Origin: a bacterium
Lineage (GTDB): Bacteria; RBG-13-66-14
Direction of reading: 5' to 3'
Assembly (NCBI GenBank): GCA_021107695.1
Contig: JAIOSI010000101.1
Span: 1 to 7,375, forward strand
Length of the DNA: 7,375 bases
Shown here: piece after piece, positions 1 through 6,189 of the stretch
How the letters are laid out: the number at the start of each line of letters is the position of its first letter
How positions within the stretch are numbered: position 1 is the stretch's first letter
Notes under the pieces: generated by a model
Told to the model about the DNA's origin: nothing
The model's input: only the letters and a program-made list of their open reading frames with translations
Database searches by the model: none
Made by a program: the position numbers and the translations under genes

Positions 1-667
1 CCTTCATCGTCAAAGAGACCAGGTGAAGCTGAACCGCCTCGTCTGCTTTGAGGAGGCGCGGTTCCTCTGTCCCTTCGGCGTTAATCACCGCCGAGGCAAG
101 CAACAGCTCAAGCTCCGCGGTCAGCTTCTCCCGCTGGGCAAAGTAGCAGGCGAGGTCGAGGAAGGCGTAGCGACCATCCACGTAAAACACGGTATCGAGG
201 TTAAAGTATTCGTCGTCGCCGAGGGTATCCTGATACCGCCAGCTCACGCCCGGGTACGGCTCCGCCAGATACTCCGGTCCACTGATGAACTCCGCCTGAC
301 TCTCGGTAACCTGCTCAATCTGACCACGGAGGTCAAAGGCAAGCTCTTCCAGAAATTTTTCCTGTTCACTTTTGCCAAGAGACCAGTAATCTACAGAATC
401 GCGCCCGTTAAAGTAAAAGCGTGCCACGGCGTGGGGTGAGGACTCGCCGTACTTCAGCGTAATCATCGATGCCAGCTCTTCGTTCACGTGCCATAGGGCA
501 GAGGGTGGAGTCAGCGAAAGCAGACCCACCGTAATGGTCTCGACCTCTTCCGTCGAAGAAGCGGCGGCGGTACCTACCTCCGTCTGGGGTGATGAGGTTT
601 CCTCCTCACAACCAGAAAAGAGTAACGCCAAAAACAACAAAGCGACAAGACAGCGGGCAGACTTCAC
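1..667 (-). CDS. Putative exported lipoprotein, unknown function (partial, C-terminus beyond left edge)
   Basis: I do not recognise the family. The reading frame is open from a GTG at 667 to the left edge, giving 222 visible residues. The N-terminus is a lipoprotein-type signal: basic K2 and R5, a hydrophobic stretch at about 7-17, then F-S-G-C with the candidate lipidated Cys at residue 20 (Phe at -3 is atypical). A Glu/Ser/Thr-rich linker follows (about 21-45). The GTG is supported by AGAGG seven bases upstream (675-679), and no in-frame ATG gives a signal peptide. The segment at about 157-195 (VDGRYAFLDLAC, then a Leu-rich helix) resembles the C-terminus of the protein encoded just upstream, so the two may share an alpha/beta domain. 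The gene starts 26 bases after the stop of that upstream gene, so they are probably co-transcribed. Likely anchored to a membrane facing the periplasm or cell surface. The reading frame is well supported; the function is open. Confidence 0.8.
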   Translation of the reverse strand, partial: MKSARCLVALLFLALLFSGCEEETSSPQTEVGTAAASSTEEVETITVGLLSLTPPSALWHVNEELASMITLKYGESSPHAVARFYFNGRDSVDYWSLGKSEQEKFLEELAFDLRGQIEQVTESQAEFISGPEYLAEPYPGVSWRYQDTLGDDEYFNLDTVFYVDGRYAFLDLACYFAQREKLTAELELLLASAVINAEGTEEPRLLKADEAVQLHLVSLTMK

Positions 668-674
668 TTGATAA

Positions 675-679
675 CCTCT
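675..679 (-). promoter_or_regulatory. Ribosome binding site deciding the GTG start of the lipoprotein gene
   Basis: On the minus strand AGAGG lies seven bases before the GTG at 667. It selects this GTG as the start, which in turn gives the lipoprotein signal sequence. Confidence 0.6.
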
Positions 680-693
680 TATATTATCAGCAA

Positions 694-1218
694 TTACATC
701 CAGCGGAAACCGCCCAGAATGTCATCCAGTATTCCGCTGAGTCCTTCGACCTGTCCAGCCTGACACCAGAGGGTCAGGTTCAGCAGACGGTCGCCGTCCC
801 AGATCAGGTACTCCCGATAGAAGCGACTCTCGTCATAGAACTCGATAGAAACCACGATGGCTCCGGCATCGCCGTGGTTAAACGGTCCGTCGGCATCCCG
901 CACCAGACCGTAGCTGTTGCTGACCATCTCATCGAGAAGCTCCAGAAGCAGGCTGGTCTGCTCACCCCGGTTGTTATCTGGCGACTGTCCCGTCAATCCA
1001 TCGGGGAGGTTAATGTCGATTGCCCGCGCACCGATCTTCTCTCCACCAAAATCGCTGGCAACCAGCGCCGGACCATCGGCATCGCCCCGGTCTTTCCAGT
1101 CCATGCCGTTATCGATGGAGGTCAGCAGCATCTCGGCATAGTCGCTATACACAAGAGCCGCCGGGACAGTCGAGAACAGGATCAACAGCAACGGGAGCAG
1201 GAGGTACTGGGGTTTCAT
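694..1218 (-). CDS. Small exported protein of unknown function, possibly PsbP/DcrB-like fold
   Basis: 174 residues. The N-terminus (about 1-24) is a signal peptide: Lys2, a long Leu/Ile-rich core and a likely cleavage after VPA or in the AALVYS region. The mature part is acidic and polar, with an Asp/Gly-rich segment (about 36-60) and an amphipathic helix LLLELLDEMV (about 90-99). It ends in an alternating strand-then-helix pattern, YLIWDGDRLLNLTLWC then GLSGILDDILGGFRW. That ending (hydrophobic strand, short loop, amphipathic helix, aromatic end) is like the last strand and helix of small PsbP/Mog1/DcrB-type exported proteins; this is inference from pattern only. One Cys, residue 152. The start ATG follows an AAAGGG purine run. 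The gene lies 164 bases from the propeller gene, beyond its terminator, and 26 bases before the lipoprotein gene, so it heads a two-gene unit. Confidence 0.8.
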   Translation of the reverse strand: MKPQYLLLPLLLILFSTVPAALVYSDYAEMLLTSIDNGMDWKDRGDADGPALVASDFGGEKIGARAIDINLPDGLTGQSPDNNRGEQTSLLLELLDEMVSNSYGLVRDADGPFNHGDAGAIVVSIEFYDESRFYREYLIWDGDRLLNLTLWCQAGQVEGLSGILDDILGGFRWM

Positions 1219-1279
1219 TGCTTATCCCTTTCTTCTTTTTCCAATTCTTTCTTCCAAATTGAGGGCAACACTTTACGGG

Positions 1280-1309
1280 AGTTTACCATGTTTCTGCTTT
1301 AATTGCGAA
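1280..1309 (-). promoter_or_regulatory. Possible weak promoter for the 174-aa protein/lipoprotein unit
   Basis: Minus strand TTCGCA (1304-1309), 18-base spacer, TAAACT (1280-1285). Each box matches four of six consensus positions. It sits directly after the terminator hairpin of the propeller gene and about 60 bases before the ATG at 1218, where a promoter is expected, but the match is weak. Confidence 0.25.
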
Positions 1310-1336
1310 AACGGGGCTGATTTTCTCAGCCCCGTT
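1310..1336 (-). terminator. Hairpin terminator of the 708-aa propeller gene
   Basis: A perfect 11-bp inverted repeat (AACGGGGCTGA and its complement) closes a five-base loop. On the minus strand the hairpin is followed by TTTTCG, a short T-run. It lies 45 bases past the stop at 1382. This is the expected form and place of an intrinsic terminator, although the T-run is short. Confidence 0.75.
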
Positions 1337-1364
1337 CATCGTTACTGCTCAATCTGAACTTGTT

Positions 1365-1394
1365 ACTTAGCGAACGATGACTTAGCGAGCAATG
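1365..1394. repeat. 15-bp tandem near-duplication across the stop codon of the propeller gene
   Basis: ACTTAGCGAACGATG (1365-1379) is followed at once by ACTTAGCGAGCAATG (1380-1394), with 13 of 15 bases identical. On the minus strand the first unit met encodes the last residues I-A-R-stop of the protein; the second unit would encode I-V-R-stop in the same frame but lies after the stop. It looks like a duplication of the gene's 3' end that left a second, unused C-terminus. Confidence 0.7.
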
Positions 1395-3508
1395 GTCAGC
1401 CGTTCGGTGCGGGATTCACCGCCTGCTTCCAGACGGTAGAGGTAAACGCCACTGGGCAGGGCAGAGGTATCGAGTACCACGCTGTGGCGACCGGCGGAAA
1501 GCTCCTCATTGACCAGGGTGCTGACCAGACGACCGGAGAGATCGAAGACCTGAAGCCGGGCGTTACTGTTCTCCGCCAGCTCGAAGCCGATCGTCGTGTA
1601 CTCGCTCGCCGGGTTCGGGTGGGACTGTGCCAGGCTCAATTGCTCGCCAGCACTTGGCAAAGCGGTGGCAATGATCGGTCCGTGCCAGGAGATCACGCCA
1701 TCGGTATCGATCGCCCGAATCTTGTAGGCGTAGCTCTCGCCAGCGGTGGCAGAGTCATCCAGATAGACGGTCAGCCGATTGCCGGGGAGACGGGAGCTGT
1801 TAACCTGTTTCCAGGCAAGCTCGTTGTCAGAGCCGGAAGCAGGGGCGCGGAGCAGGTCAAAGCCCGCGGCATCACCGATGGCTTCCCAGCTAACCAGGAT
1901 GCCCTCTTCCACCGACTCGCTGTTCATCACGACATCGGTAACAGCAGAGTGATCTTGATAGTTGGCGTTGACCCACTGGATGGTCGGGCTGTGGTCGGGA
2001 TTGGAGCTGGTGAACTCAATCTGATACTGGAAGTACTGAGGATTGCTGGTCAGGACAGAGCCAGCATTGAAGCCCACGGCATGAGGACCATCCCAGCTTG
2101 CCGCTTCTACCTCGGCAACGGAGTTACCGCCACGGATGTATATATTCACCGTTGTGTCGCTCGGTTCGCTCTCCGCCCAGGTGAAGTTACCCCAGAGTGT
2201 CTCGCTGTAGCCGCTGTCGAGGATAGCAGAGTCCAGCGTACCCAGCGGGCGGAAGTCGGAGATGATGTCCCAGTAATCAACGGTATCGCCGGTGTTAGCT
2301 GTGGTTACCGCCTGATAGCCTTTGGTATCCATGACCATGCCAGTAGTGATGCCGTGTGCTCCACTATAGCCAGTGGCGAAGGAACGCTGGGTGAAGCTGA
2401 AGGAGCCGGTGTTCTCCCACCAGTCAAGGGTGCTGCTGCCTTCGGTAGCGGAGAGAACGTCAATATCACCATCGTAGTCAACATCCAGCGGAGTAGCCTG
2501 ACGGCAGCCGCTGTAGCCACTGGTTATCGAATGTTCCGTGAAGCTGCCGGTACCATCGTTCTCCCACCAGTCAATCCGATTGGCACTACGCGAGCTGGTA
2601 ACCAGGTCGGGGTCGCCATCCCAGTCCATATCGATGGTAGTGCAGCTGTACGCTTGTCCGTAACCGGTTCCAATAACATGCTCGATGAAAGCTGCCGTGG
2701 GGTCGGTATAGTTTTCGTCGTATTCCCACCAGACAATCTCACCGTTATTGCGGCAGGAGAAGGCTACATCCACGTAGCCATCGGCGTTGAAGTCGCCAGT
2801 GTCGATACCAATGTTTTCTGCTCCGGAGTGACCAGAGGCGACCAGGGTGTGGATGGTGAAGTTTTCGCTGCCGTCGTTTTCGTACCAGCGCAGCGGTGAT
2901 GACTGATAGGCACCGAAGAAGAGGTCGAGATCGCCGTCGTGGTCAAAGTCCACCGCAACCCCGGAGTCAGCCTGGGTAAAGTTGTTGTCGATGATGATCT
3001 CGGTGAAGTTACCAGCACCATCGTTCTGGAACCAGCTTACCCGATCATTACCAGCGGCGGTATCGAAGCCGATGATGATGTCGCCATCGCCGTCTTCATC
3101 GAGGTCAACAATGTCAAAAGCAGCATACTGGATGCTACCAATCGCCCGGGCGGTGGAATCGAAGGTACCATTTCCATTGCTGCGGAACCAGACGAAGGTC
3201 TGAGTGTTCGAGGAGGATACGACGACATCGTTATTGCCATCACCGTCAATGTCGCCAACATCAGCGAAGTAGGCTCCGTTGATACTGCCGATGTTGTTAA
3301 TGTCCGAAGAGAGATTCGGGTCAAAGGCAAGGTACAGCTCGCCAAAGTAGTAGAAGTTGATGTTCTCGCTGCCGTAGAATGTGTCGCTCCAGGAGCTGAC
3401 GGCGTCCTGCTCTACCGGACCACCGCCCCACTCACTTTGGGTAGCGTTATCGGCAACTGCGGTGAAGGCAAACGCCAACACCAGGAATACTGCAAGATAG
3501 CGTCTCAT
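1382..3508 (-). CDS. Secreted FG-GAP/VCBS-repeat beta-propeller with C-terminal sorting domain
   Basis: 708 residues. A signal peptide occupies about 1-19 (MRRYLAVFLV... AVA before Asp20). Residues about 75-415 hold seven repeats of about 50 residues. Six carry the Ca-binding loop DxDxDGxxD or a close variant: 86-94, 135-143, 187-195, 239-247 (DFNADGYVD), 293-301 and 342-350. The seventh, 392-400 (VMDTKGYQA), has lost most acidic ligands. Most repeats are followed by a VxWWEN-type strand, so the fold should be a seven-bladed FG-GAP/VCBS propeller. About 420-518 is a beta-sandwich-like spacer, and 521-618 is Fn3-like (ILVSWEAIG ... YAYKIRAIDTDG). The last part, 624-708, is a type IX secretion/FlgD-Ig-like tail (HPNPASEYTTI, DLSGRLVSTLV, GVYLYRLEAGGE). 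It is likely exported across the outer membrane to the surface or medium, with a binding or adhesive role; no catalytic motif is visible. AAGGAG (3515-3520) lies six bases before the ATG. It has its own promoter and terminator, so it is monocistronic. Confidence 0.92.
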   Translation of the reverse strand: MRRYLAVFLVLAFAFTAVADNATQSEWGGGPVEQDAVSSWSDTFYGSENINFYYFGELYLAFDPNLSSDINNIGSINGAYFADVGDIDGDGNNDVVVSSSNTQTFVWFRSNGNGTFDSTARAIGSIQYAAFDIVDLDEDGDGDIIIGFDTAAGNDRVSWFQNDGAGNFTEIIIDNNFTQADSGVAVDFDHDGDLDLFFGAYQSSPLRWYENDGSENFTIHTLVASGHSGAENIGIDTGDFNADGYVDVAFSCRNNGEIVWWEYDENYTDPTAAFIEHVIGTGYGQAYSCTTIDMDWDGDPDLVTSSRSANRIDWWENDGTGSFTEHSITSGYSGCRQATPLDVDYDGDIDVLSATEGSSTLDWWENTGSFSFTQRSFATGYSGAHGITTGMVMDTKGYQAVTTANTGDTVDYWDIISDFRPLGTLDSAILDSGYSETLWGNFTWAESEPSDTTVNIYIRGGNSVAEVEAASWDGPHAVGFNAGSVLTSNPQYFQYQIEFTSSNPDHSPTIQWVNANYQDHSAVTDVVMNSESVEEGILVSWEAIGDAAGFDLLRAPASGSDNELAWKQVNSSRLPGNRLTVYLDDSATAGESYAYKIRAIDTDGVISWHGPIIATALPSAGEQLSLAQSHPNPASEYTTIGFELAENSNARLQVFDLSGRLVSTLVNEELSAGRHSVVLDTSALPSGVYLYRLEAGGESRTERLTIAR

Positions 3509-3588
3509 TTTTTTCTCCTTGTGCCTGGTTGTAGTTCGGTTGATTGCGGAGTAATCATTTACAATGCCAAGAGATATTAATTCAAGGG

Positions 3589-3599
3589 GGCATAATGCC
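3589..3599. promoter_or_regulatory. Palindrome at the predicted transcription start of the propeller gene
   Basis: GGCATAATGCC is a perfect 5+1+5 palindrome. It lies 7 to 17 bases downstream of the minus-strand -10 box (3607-3612), over the expected +1. The one-base centre is too small for an RNA hairpin loop, so if functional it is more likely a protein-binding site. Palindromes this short also occur by chance. Confidence 0.3.
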
Positions 3600-3606
3600 T
3601 ACACGC

Positions 3607-3635
3607 AGTATACACGAAATAACTCATTTTTTCAA
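3607..3635 (-). promoter_or_regulatory. Strong sigma-70-type promoter of the 708-aa propeller gene
   Basis: Minus strand TTGAAA (3630-3635), a 17-base spacer, and TATACT (3607-3612). Each hexamer has one mismatch to consensus and the spacing is optimal. Transcription should start near 3600, leaving about 92 bases of leader before the ATG at 3508. Confidence 0.75.
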
Positions 3636-3653
3636 GTGCTGACCGGGGTTAAT

Positions 3654-3681
3654 TTGCAGTTTAGTTGTTTAACGGTGTATT
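3654..3681 (+). promoter_or_regulatory. Possible rplS promoter, divergent from the propeller promoter
   Basis: TTGCAG (3654-3659), 16-base spacer, TGTATT (3676-3681). The match is moderate. It would start a transcript near 3688 with a leader of roughly 225 bases before rplS. No better plus-strand promoter is apparent closer to the gene. Confidence 0.35.
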
Positions 3682-3683
3682 GC

Positions 3684-3750
3684 GACAAGTTCCTATTCCC
3701 GCAGGACACTCAGACGGATGAAGGTACACCTTCCGCAGGAATAGCTTGTC
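3684..3750 (+). promoter_or_regulatory. 67-bp long inverted repeat upstream of rplS; candidate RNA leader structure
   Basis: The outer arms pair as GACAAG (3684-3689) with CTTGTC (3745-3750) and CTATTCC (3693-3699) with GGAATAG (3738-3744), 13 pairs interrupted by a three-base bulge (3690-3692). Inside is a second hairpin, GAAGG-TACA-CCTTC (3721 region, 3720-3733 with its flanks). Alternative short hairpins (TCCT ... AGGA at 3691-3706 and TTCC-GCA-GGAA at 3731-3741) exclude the long pairing, so two conformations are possible. If the promoter at 3654-3681 is used, the structure sits at the 5' end of the rplS mRNA. Some bacteria have autoregulatory L19 leaders; this shape has not been matched to any of them. 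It could instead be a small dispersed repeat. Confidence 0.45.
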
Positions 3751-3914
3751 AGGAAGTGGATTAGTATGTTAGCATTCGCCCCCAAGCTGGATTGTGGCTG
3801 GACTCCTGAATATCATAACAGGCTCGGCTCTCGTCAAGCCTATTTTCCCCGGAACCAACGCGGGACGAAGAGATTGGCTGAAACGGGATCAAAAGCAACC
3901 TCTGAGGATGAAGT

Positions 3915-4274
3915 ATGCAGAATATCAACAGACTAGAACAGCGGGACATGAAAGAAACGCTGCCCGAATTCAACATCGGCGATACCGTTGAGGTATCGGT
4001 CAAGATAGTTGAGGGAAGCAAGTCTCGCGTCCAGAAATACACCGGAATCGTTATCGCCCGCAAGCACGGCGGAGTGCGCGAGACCATCACCGTCCGTCGG
4101 GTTACCGGTCCGGGAAACATCGGGGTAGAGCGAATCTTCCCGCTCCATTCTCCCAATGTTATCGACGTTAAGCCGATCCGCTTCGGTAAAACCCGTCGCG
4201 CCAAGCTCTATTACCTGCGCGATAAAATCGGTAAGGCTGCCCGCGTTAAAGAAAAACGCCTCAAGAGGAAATAG
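3915..4274 (+). CDS. rplS: Large-subunit ribosomal protein L19 (bL19)
   Basis: 119 residues, close to the usual 115-120. bL19 lies at the 30S-50S interface and helps form an inter-subunit bridge. Family landmarks run throughout: LEQRDMKETLPEFNIGDTVEV (about 7-27), VEGSKSRVQKYTGIVIA (about 32-48), TVRRV (59-63), VERIFPLHSPNV (71-82) and the basic C-terminus AKLYYLRDKIGKAARVKEKR. GAGG (3904-3907) lies seven bases before the ATG, and the first residues match the family's usual N-terminus. It stands alone between genes for secreted proteins, whereas in many bacteria it ends an rpsP-rimM-trmD-rplS operon. It has its own terminator at 4309-4333 and a long structured upstream region, so it is probably transcribed and regulated separately here. 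Confidence 0.98.
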   Translation: MQNINRLEQRDMKETLPEFNIGDTVEVSVKIVEGSKSRVQKYTGIVIARKHGGVRETITVRRVTGPGNIGVERIFPLHSPNVIDVKPIRFGKTRRAKLYYLRDKIGKAARVKEKRLKRK

Positions 4275-4308
4275 CCTGACTGTAAACCATGCTCCTGTGA
4301 AGTGAATA

Positions 4309-4333
4309 GGGACACCGTTTGGTGTCCCCTTTT
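4309..4333 (+). terminator. Intrinsic terminator of rplS
   Basis: GGGACACC (4309-4316), loop GTTT, GGTGTCCC (4321-4328), then CTTTT. The 8-bp perfect GC-rich stem and short T-run begin 35 bases after the rplS stop. Reading the other strand gives no T-run, so it acts on the plus strand. Confidence 0.85.
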
Positions 4334-4362
4334 CGTATCGGTTCCGTGTATCTGTTTGTGTA

Positions 4363-4404
4363 CCTGTCGAGGGGATTCTTCCATCACCGAATCATCCAGA
4401 CAGG
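4363..4404. repeat. Nested inverted repeat of unknown role
   Basis: CCTGTC (4363-4368) pairs with GACAGG (4399-4404), and inside it GATTC (4374-4378) pairs with GAATC (4389-4393), separated by equal five-base internal loops and a ten-base terminal loop. There is no T-run. It lies between the rplS terminator and the next promoter, so it may be untranscribed. It could be a chance structure or a binding site. Confidence 0.3.
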
Positions 4405-4457
4405 AGGCAATCTCACCGGCGAAAGCCACCTTTATTCAGAAAGTACCATTTACCCCC

Positions 4458-4486
4458 TTGGCAAGCGGCTAAATTGATGATATATT
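4458..4486 (+). promoter_or_regulatory. Sigma-70-type promoter of the 538-aa propeller gene
   Basis: TTGGCA (4458-4463), a 17-base spacer, and TATATT (4481-4486), one mismatch in each hexamer. The start should be near 4493, about 31 bases before the ATG at 4524. The in-frame TTG at 4485 overlaps the -10 box, so it cannot be the translation start of a transcript made here. Confidence 0.75.
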
Positions 4487-4523
4487 GCCAGTGAGTTCGT
4501 GGGGAGACTGGCTGGAAGGTGAG

Positions 4524-6140
4524 ATGTTTATTATAAAGCGGCTATTTATACTATTACCTCTTGTCATCGTGAGCGGCTCGCTTGCGGAGTGGCACGAGGA
4601 GACCGTCGCACCCACACTAAGCCACCAGCTTTCTATTCAGCTGGATTCCAGCGGCACGCCTCACGTCGCCTACATCGATAACGAAACCGTACACTATGGC
4701 TATTGGAACGGTAGTGGTTGGGAGCTACAGGTCGTTGACACGGCGGGCTTTGACAACGTTTACACCTCGCTGGCTCTGGGAAGCGACGATAATCCTCACA
4801 TCGCCTACTACGCCTTCAACGGCAGCCTAAACACGCTCCGTTACGCTCGTCTTATTAACAATACGTGGGTTATCGAAAACCTTGATTTTAACATCATCAA
4901 TAGCGATTTTTTGTCGATTGCCGTTGATGAGTACGATCAGGCTTATATTGCCTATCGGGATGCCCACTTTGGTGATGGAACTCTCCGTTGTATATTTTTC
5001 TACGATTGCGACTGGCACCGGGGAATCGTAGATAATTCAGGTCGCAATCCATCAATTAAAGTCAACTACCCGGGTTCTCCAGGAATATCCTATTACGATC
5101 CGGTTATGCGTGTGCTAAAGTATGCTCGCTATACTGGTTCCTGGCAAACAATGTTCGTTGATTATAGCGGAGACACTGGCTACTACTCTTCACTGGCGAT
5201 TGATTCTAACCACAACCCCAAAATAGTTTATTTCGATTCTGCTAACTTGCAGATCAAGTACGCTCAGTACGAAGCAACGGTCTGGAGCATTGAGAGTGTT
5301 GATATGCGCAATGATGTTGGCTATTTTTGCTCAGTTGCGTTGGATGCAAACGATACGCCGCACTTCTCCTACACCTACGCTGAGGAACCTGAAGGTTATT
5401 TTGAGATTATCTATGCCTATAAAGCCGGGGGCAGCTATCACAAACAGGTTGTTCTGGGCAGCGATGGCATGGCGAGCATGAGTCCGATTGCTCTCGATGA
5501 CGACTCCCAACCTCACATCCTTTACAGTAGGGGACTCGGAAATCCGACTCTCAACTATCTCTGGCGAGAAGGCTCCGCACCAGTGGGGCAGGGGACATTC
5601 ACGGCAAAAAACCACGCCGAGGGGGTGTTGCTGAGTTGGTCAATCACAGGCGATACTCCTGCGAGCGTCAGCGTCCTGCGTGGACTGACCCAAAATGGGT
5701 CAGTGTCCCAAAATGATACAGTTGCCCTGAGCGGCGCGCTCTCTGGCTCGGCGACAAGCTGGCTCGATGTCTCCGCCGAGGCTGGCGTGAAATACGCGTA
5801 TTATCTAGAGGTTACGGAGCTTGACGGAACCGTCAGCCACTTTGGTCCTTCTGAGATAGTCGTTCCCGGAGCAGTCAGCGAGCTGACTCTGAGCGACCCC
5901 TTCCCCAACCCGGCAAGCTCTGCCCTGACGGTGAGCTATGAACTCGCCACTGACGGCGCGGTGAGCCTGAATGTTTACGATCTTTCCGGTCGCCTGGTCG
6001 AGACCCTGGTCTCTGGCAACCAAACTGCCGGGCGGCATTCCGTAAGCTGGGATAGCTCGACCTCAGCGACGGGAGTTTACCTGCTCCGTCTGGAGGCAGC
6101 GGGCGAAGCAATCACCAAGCGAGCGGTGGTTAGTAGATAG
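4524..6140 (+). CDS. Secreted seven-repeat beta-propeller protein with Fn3-like and C-terminal sorting domains
   Basis: 538 residues from the ATG at 4524, chosen because GGAAGGTGA precedes it, a signal peptide follows (KR, hydrophobic core, SGSLA before Glu22), and earlier in-frame codons fall upstream of the predicted transcription start. Residues about 35-350 hold seven repeats of about 47 residues with the signature S(L/I)ALDSxxxPHIAYYD followed by LKYARY and W strands. The signature starts at about 36, 81, 130, 176, 222, 269 and 320, suggesting a seven-bladed propeller without the Ca-loops of the 708-aa protein. About 355-448 is Fn3-like (VLLSWSITGD ... KYAYYLEVTELDG). About 453-538 is a type IX secretion/FlgD-Ig-like tail (PNPASSALTVSYEL, DLSGRLVETLV, AGRHSVSWD, GVYLLRLEAAGE). 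No catalytic motif is seen. The likely place is cell surface or medium, with a binding role. It is transcribed alone. Confidence 0.92.
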   Translation: MFIIKRLFILLPLVIVSGSLAEWHEETVAPTLSHQLSIQLDSSGTPHVAYIDNETVHYGYWNGSGWELQVVDTAGFDNVYTSLALGSDDNPHIAYYAFNGSLNTLRYARLINNTWVIENLDFNIINSDFLSIAVDEYDQAYIAYRDAHFGDGTLRCIFFYDCDWHRGIVDNSGRNPSIKVNYPGSPGISYYDPVMRVLKYARYTGSWQTMFVDYSGDTGYYSSLAIDSNHNPKIVYFDSANLQIKYAQYEATVWSIESVDMRNDVGYFCSVALDANDTPHFSYTYAEEPEGYFEIIYAYKAGGSYHKQVVLGSDGMASMSPIALDDDSQPHILYSRGLGNPTLNYLWREGSAPVGQGTFTAKNHAEGVLLSWSITGDTPASVSVLRGLTQNGSVSQNDTVALSGALSGSATSWLDVSAEAGVKYAYYLEVTELDGTVSHFGPSEIVVPGAVSELTLSDPFPNPASSALTVSYELATDGAVSLNVYDLSGRLVETLVSGNQTAGRHSVSWDSSTSATGVYLLRLEAAGEAITKRAVVSR

Positions 6141-6146
6141 CCCCCC

Positions 6147-6179
6147 ATCTCGACCTTCCCCCAAAGGGGGGAAGGAGAT
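6147..6179. repeat. GC-rich hairpin just after the propeller gene, probably a dispersed repeat
   Basis: CCTTCCCCC (6154-6162) pairs with GGGGGAAGG (6167-6175), and ATCT (6147-6150) with AGAT (6176-6179) across a three-base bulge. It begins seven bases after the stop. No T-run follows, so it is not a textbook terminator, though it could protect the 3' end of the mRNA. Its low-complexity palindromic form is like the intergenic repeats that occur in many copies in some genomes; copy number cannot be seen from this window. Confidence 0.55.
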
Positions 6180-6189
6180 AAAAGATTGT

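Larger units (their letters stand above)
3509..3914. other. 406-bp divergent intergenic region between the propeller gene and rplS
   Basis: No credible gene lies here; short open frames on both strands lack ribosome binding sites and family features. It holds, left to right: the minus-strand ribosome site (3515-3520), a palindrome near the predicted transcription start (3589-3599), a strong minus-strand promoter (3607-3635), a weak plus-strand promoter (3654-3681) and a long inverted repeat (3684-3750). In 3751-3914 I see only short, weak inverted repeats (for example CCTG ... CAGG near 3807-3824) and the rplS ribosome site GAGG at 3904-3907. Confidence 0.7.

Noticed and set aside
23..439. 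Plus-strand open frame opposite the lipoprotein gene
   Set aside because: The minus-strand frame is open throughout, has a lipoprotein signal and continues the operon; the plus frame has no ribosome site and shows no features.
589..1302. Plus-strand open frame across the 174-aa gene and the intergenic region
   Set aside because: It lies opposite two genes with signal peptides and ribosome sites, has no export signal or family motif of its own, and runs into the intergenic region.
1484..2899. Long plus-strand open frame (471 codons) opposite the propeller gene
   Set aside because: It is antisense to a gene with signal peptide, seven clear repeats and a sorting tail; it has no ribosome site, no recognisable domain and low-complexity Val/Gly/Ala composition typical of a shadow frame.
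3761..4204. Minus-strand open frame across rplS and its leader
   Set aside because: It is antisense to the certain rplS gene and shows no family features.
4485..4523. Upstream TTG start for the 538-aa propeller protein (13 extra residues)
   Set aside because: The TTG overlaps the predicted -10 box, so it is not in the mRNA, and the added residues would precede a normal signal peptide. ATG 4524 has a good ribosome site.
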